Below, one piece after another: positions 5,948 to 6,454 of a stretch of 6,454 bases of DNA. Position 1 is the first letter of the stretch. The number at the start of each line of letters is the position of its first letter. Made by a program: the position numbers and the translations under genes. Where the stretch lies: positions 1-6,454 of the forward strand of contig JAUWTY010000064.1 of NCBI GenBank assembly GCA_030614485.1, written 5' to 3'. The notes beneath the pieces were generated by a model that did not search any database, was not told the origin of the DNA, and saw nothing but the letters and a program-made list of their open reading frames with translations. This DNA comes from Methanosarcinales archaeon. GTDB lineage: Archaea > Halobacteriota > Methanosarcinia > Methanosarcinales > Methanocomedenaceae.

Positions 5948-6014
5948 TTAAAAAAAAGAAAAAATGACCCGTACAATTAACACAAAATCGAATCTAGGTT
6001 AATTGTACCAGTCA
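5948..6014 (-). terminator. Hairpin plus T-tract terminator of the lipoprotein gene
   Basis: GTACAATTAAC (5971-5981) and GTTAATTGTAC (5998-6008) form a perfect 11-bp stem with a 16-nt loop. A 2x2 mismatch is followed by four more pairs, TGAC (5965-5968) with GTCA (6011-6014). On the minus strand the stem is followed at once by T6-C-T8 (5964-5950), 22 nt after the lipoprotein stop. This is the layout of an intrinsic terminator. On the plus strand there is no T-run, so it is less likely to end the nucleotidyltransferase transcript. Confidence 0.65.
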
Positions 6015-6035
6015 CAGAATTGAAACCTCTCAGTT

Positions 6036-6454
6036 TCAGGTCATTCCACCGTATTCTACCACATTACCTTCCTCATCTGTCATGGTCATCGCGCCATCTT
6101 TCATGCTCATCTGTGAGACAACATTTCCGGCAGCATCATAGTATGTCCACTCGAATGTTTCACCATCCTCTGACCATAAATACTCCATTTTTGCGATATC
6201 ATCAGCTGTATTGGTTTCCATTACAGCTTTGCACATGGTAACGCCGTCCACGGTTTCAGTACCCACTATCTCCATGGATGCCATCTCTCCAGTCTGCGGA
6301 TTTGAGGCCTGCCAGGTTGTTCCGACCGGACACCATTCATCTTCAGCACCTTCAGGGACGCTGTATTCAACATCCACATCACCATCACTGGTTGAGATGG
6401 TTGTAGAATCCTTTTCTGTACAGCCAGCTGCAATTAATGTTAATAAAATCAGTA
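6036..6454 (-). CDS. Putative lipoprotein, 5' end cut off by the window
   Basis: The frame runs off the right edge; 138 residues are visible before the TGA at 6038-6036. The first visible residues, 'LILLTLIAAGCTEKDSTT', are the end of a signal peptide with a lipobox (IAAGC), so the mature protein starts at Cys 11 and is likely lipid-anchored outside the membrane. A Ser/Thr/Asp linker follows, then an acidic beta-rich domain with Trp and Tyr in alternating strands (WCPVGTTWQASNP, MEYLWSEDGETFEWTYYD). Two further cysteines (41 and 74) could form a disulfide. 'AAGNVV' and 'EEGNVV' recur 20 residues apart (about 107-112 and 127-132), suggesting repeated beta-hairpins. A GTG at 6377 is not the real start, since it would drop the lipobox. 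The family is not recognised; a LolA-like or substrate-binding fold is only a guess. Confidence 0.8.
   Translation of the reverse strand, partial: LILLTLIAAGCTEKDSTTISTSDGDVDVEYSVPEGAEDEWCPVGTTWQASNPQTGEMASMEIVGTETVDGVTMCKAVMETNTADDIAKMEYLWSEDGETFEWTYYDAAGNVVSQMSMKDGAMTMTDEEGNVVEYGGMT

Noticed and set aside
6021..6038. Small hairpin TGAAAC/GTTTCA overlapping the lipoprotein stop
   Set aside because: The stem is only 6 bp with no T-run after it on either strand; the stronger hairpin at 5965-6014 explains termination.
6375..6377. GTG as the start of the right-edge gene
   Set aside because: The frame stays open to the window edge and encodes a signal peptide end with a lipobox, so the true start lies outside.

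Overview
The window looks like chromosomal DNA of a euryarchaeon, most likely from the methanogen/ANME side (Methanosarcinales-like). The evidence is a short class III-type PRPP synthase that resembles methanogen versions from memory, AT-rich TATA-like boxes upstream of genes, Shine-Dalgarno motifs matching the archaeal anti-SD, TTG starts, and a nucleotidyltransferase with a short beta-helix tail. The taxonomic call is an inference, because there is no rRNA or marker gene here. No mobile element, CRISPR array, tRNA or rRNA was seen.

Layout, left to right. On the minus strand, a PRPP synthase gene (930-1781) is followed 3 nt later by a cysteine-rich peptidase-U32-family gene (3-926), which ends at the window edge; the two look like one transcription unit. 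A divergent gap of about 150 nt holds the prs promoter and the disturbed start of an MFS transporter on the plus strand (2031-3170, with its N-terminal codons running back to 1944). The transporter converges on, and overlaps by 20 nt, a RimI-like GNAT acetyltransferase on the minus strand (3151-3585). Just upstream of the GNAT, on the same strand, is an unrecognised 381-residue protein with a coiled coil (3609-4754). A second divergent gap of about 165 nt, with a palindromic TATA box, separates it from a sugar-1-phosphate nucleotidyltransferase on the plus strand (4920-5930). That gene converges on a lipoprotein gene on the minus strand (6036-6454), which is cut off at its 5' end by the right edge. 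Between the two lies a hairpin followed by a T-tract that looks like a terminator for the lipoprotein gene.

How the genes relate: prs supplies PRPP for nucleotide, histidine, tryptophan and methanopterin-type cofactor synthesis, and the nucleotidyltransferase activates a sugar phosphate for glycans. No single pathway or defence system links all seven genes, so the window is mostly ordinary housekeeping. The points worth a second look are the unknown coiled-coil protein paired with the GNAT, the missing or frameshifted start of the MFS gene, the cluster-type cysteines of the U32 protein, and a T5-G-T8 tract at the very start of the GNAT gene. No convincing new system was found.
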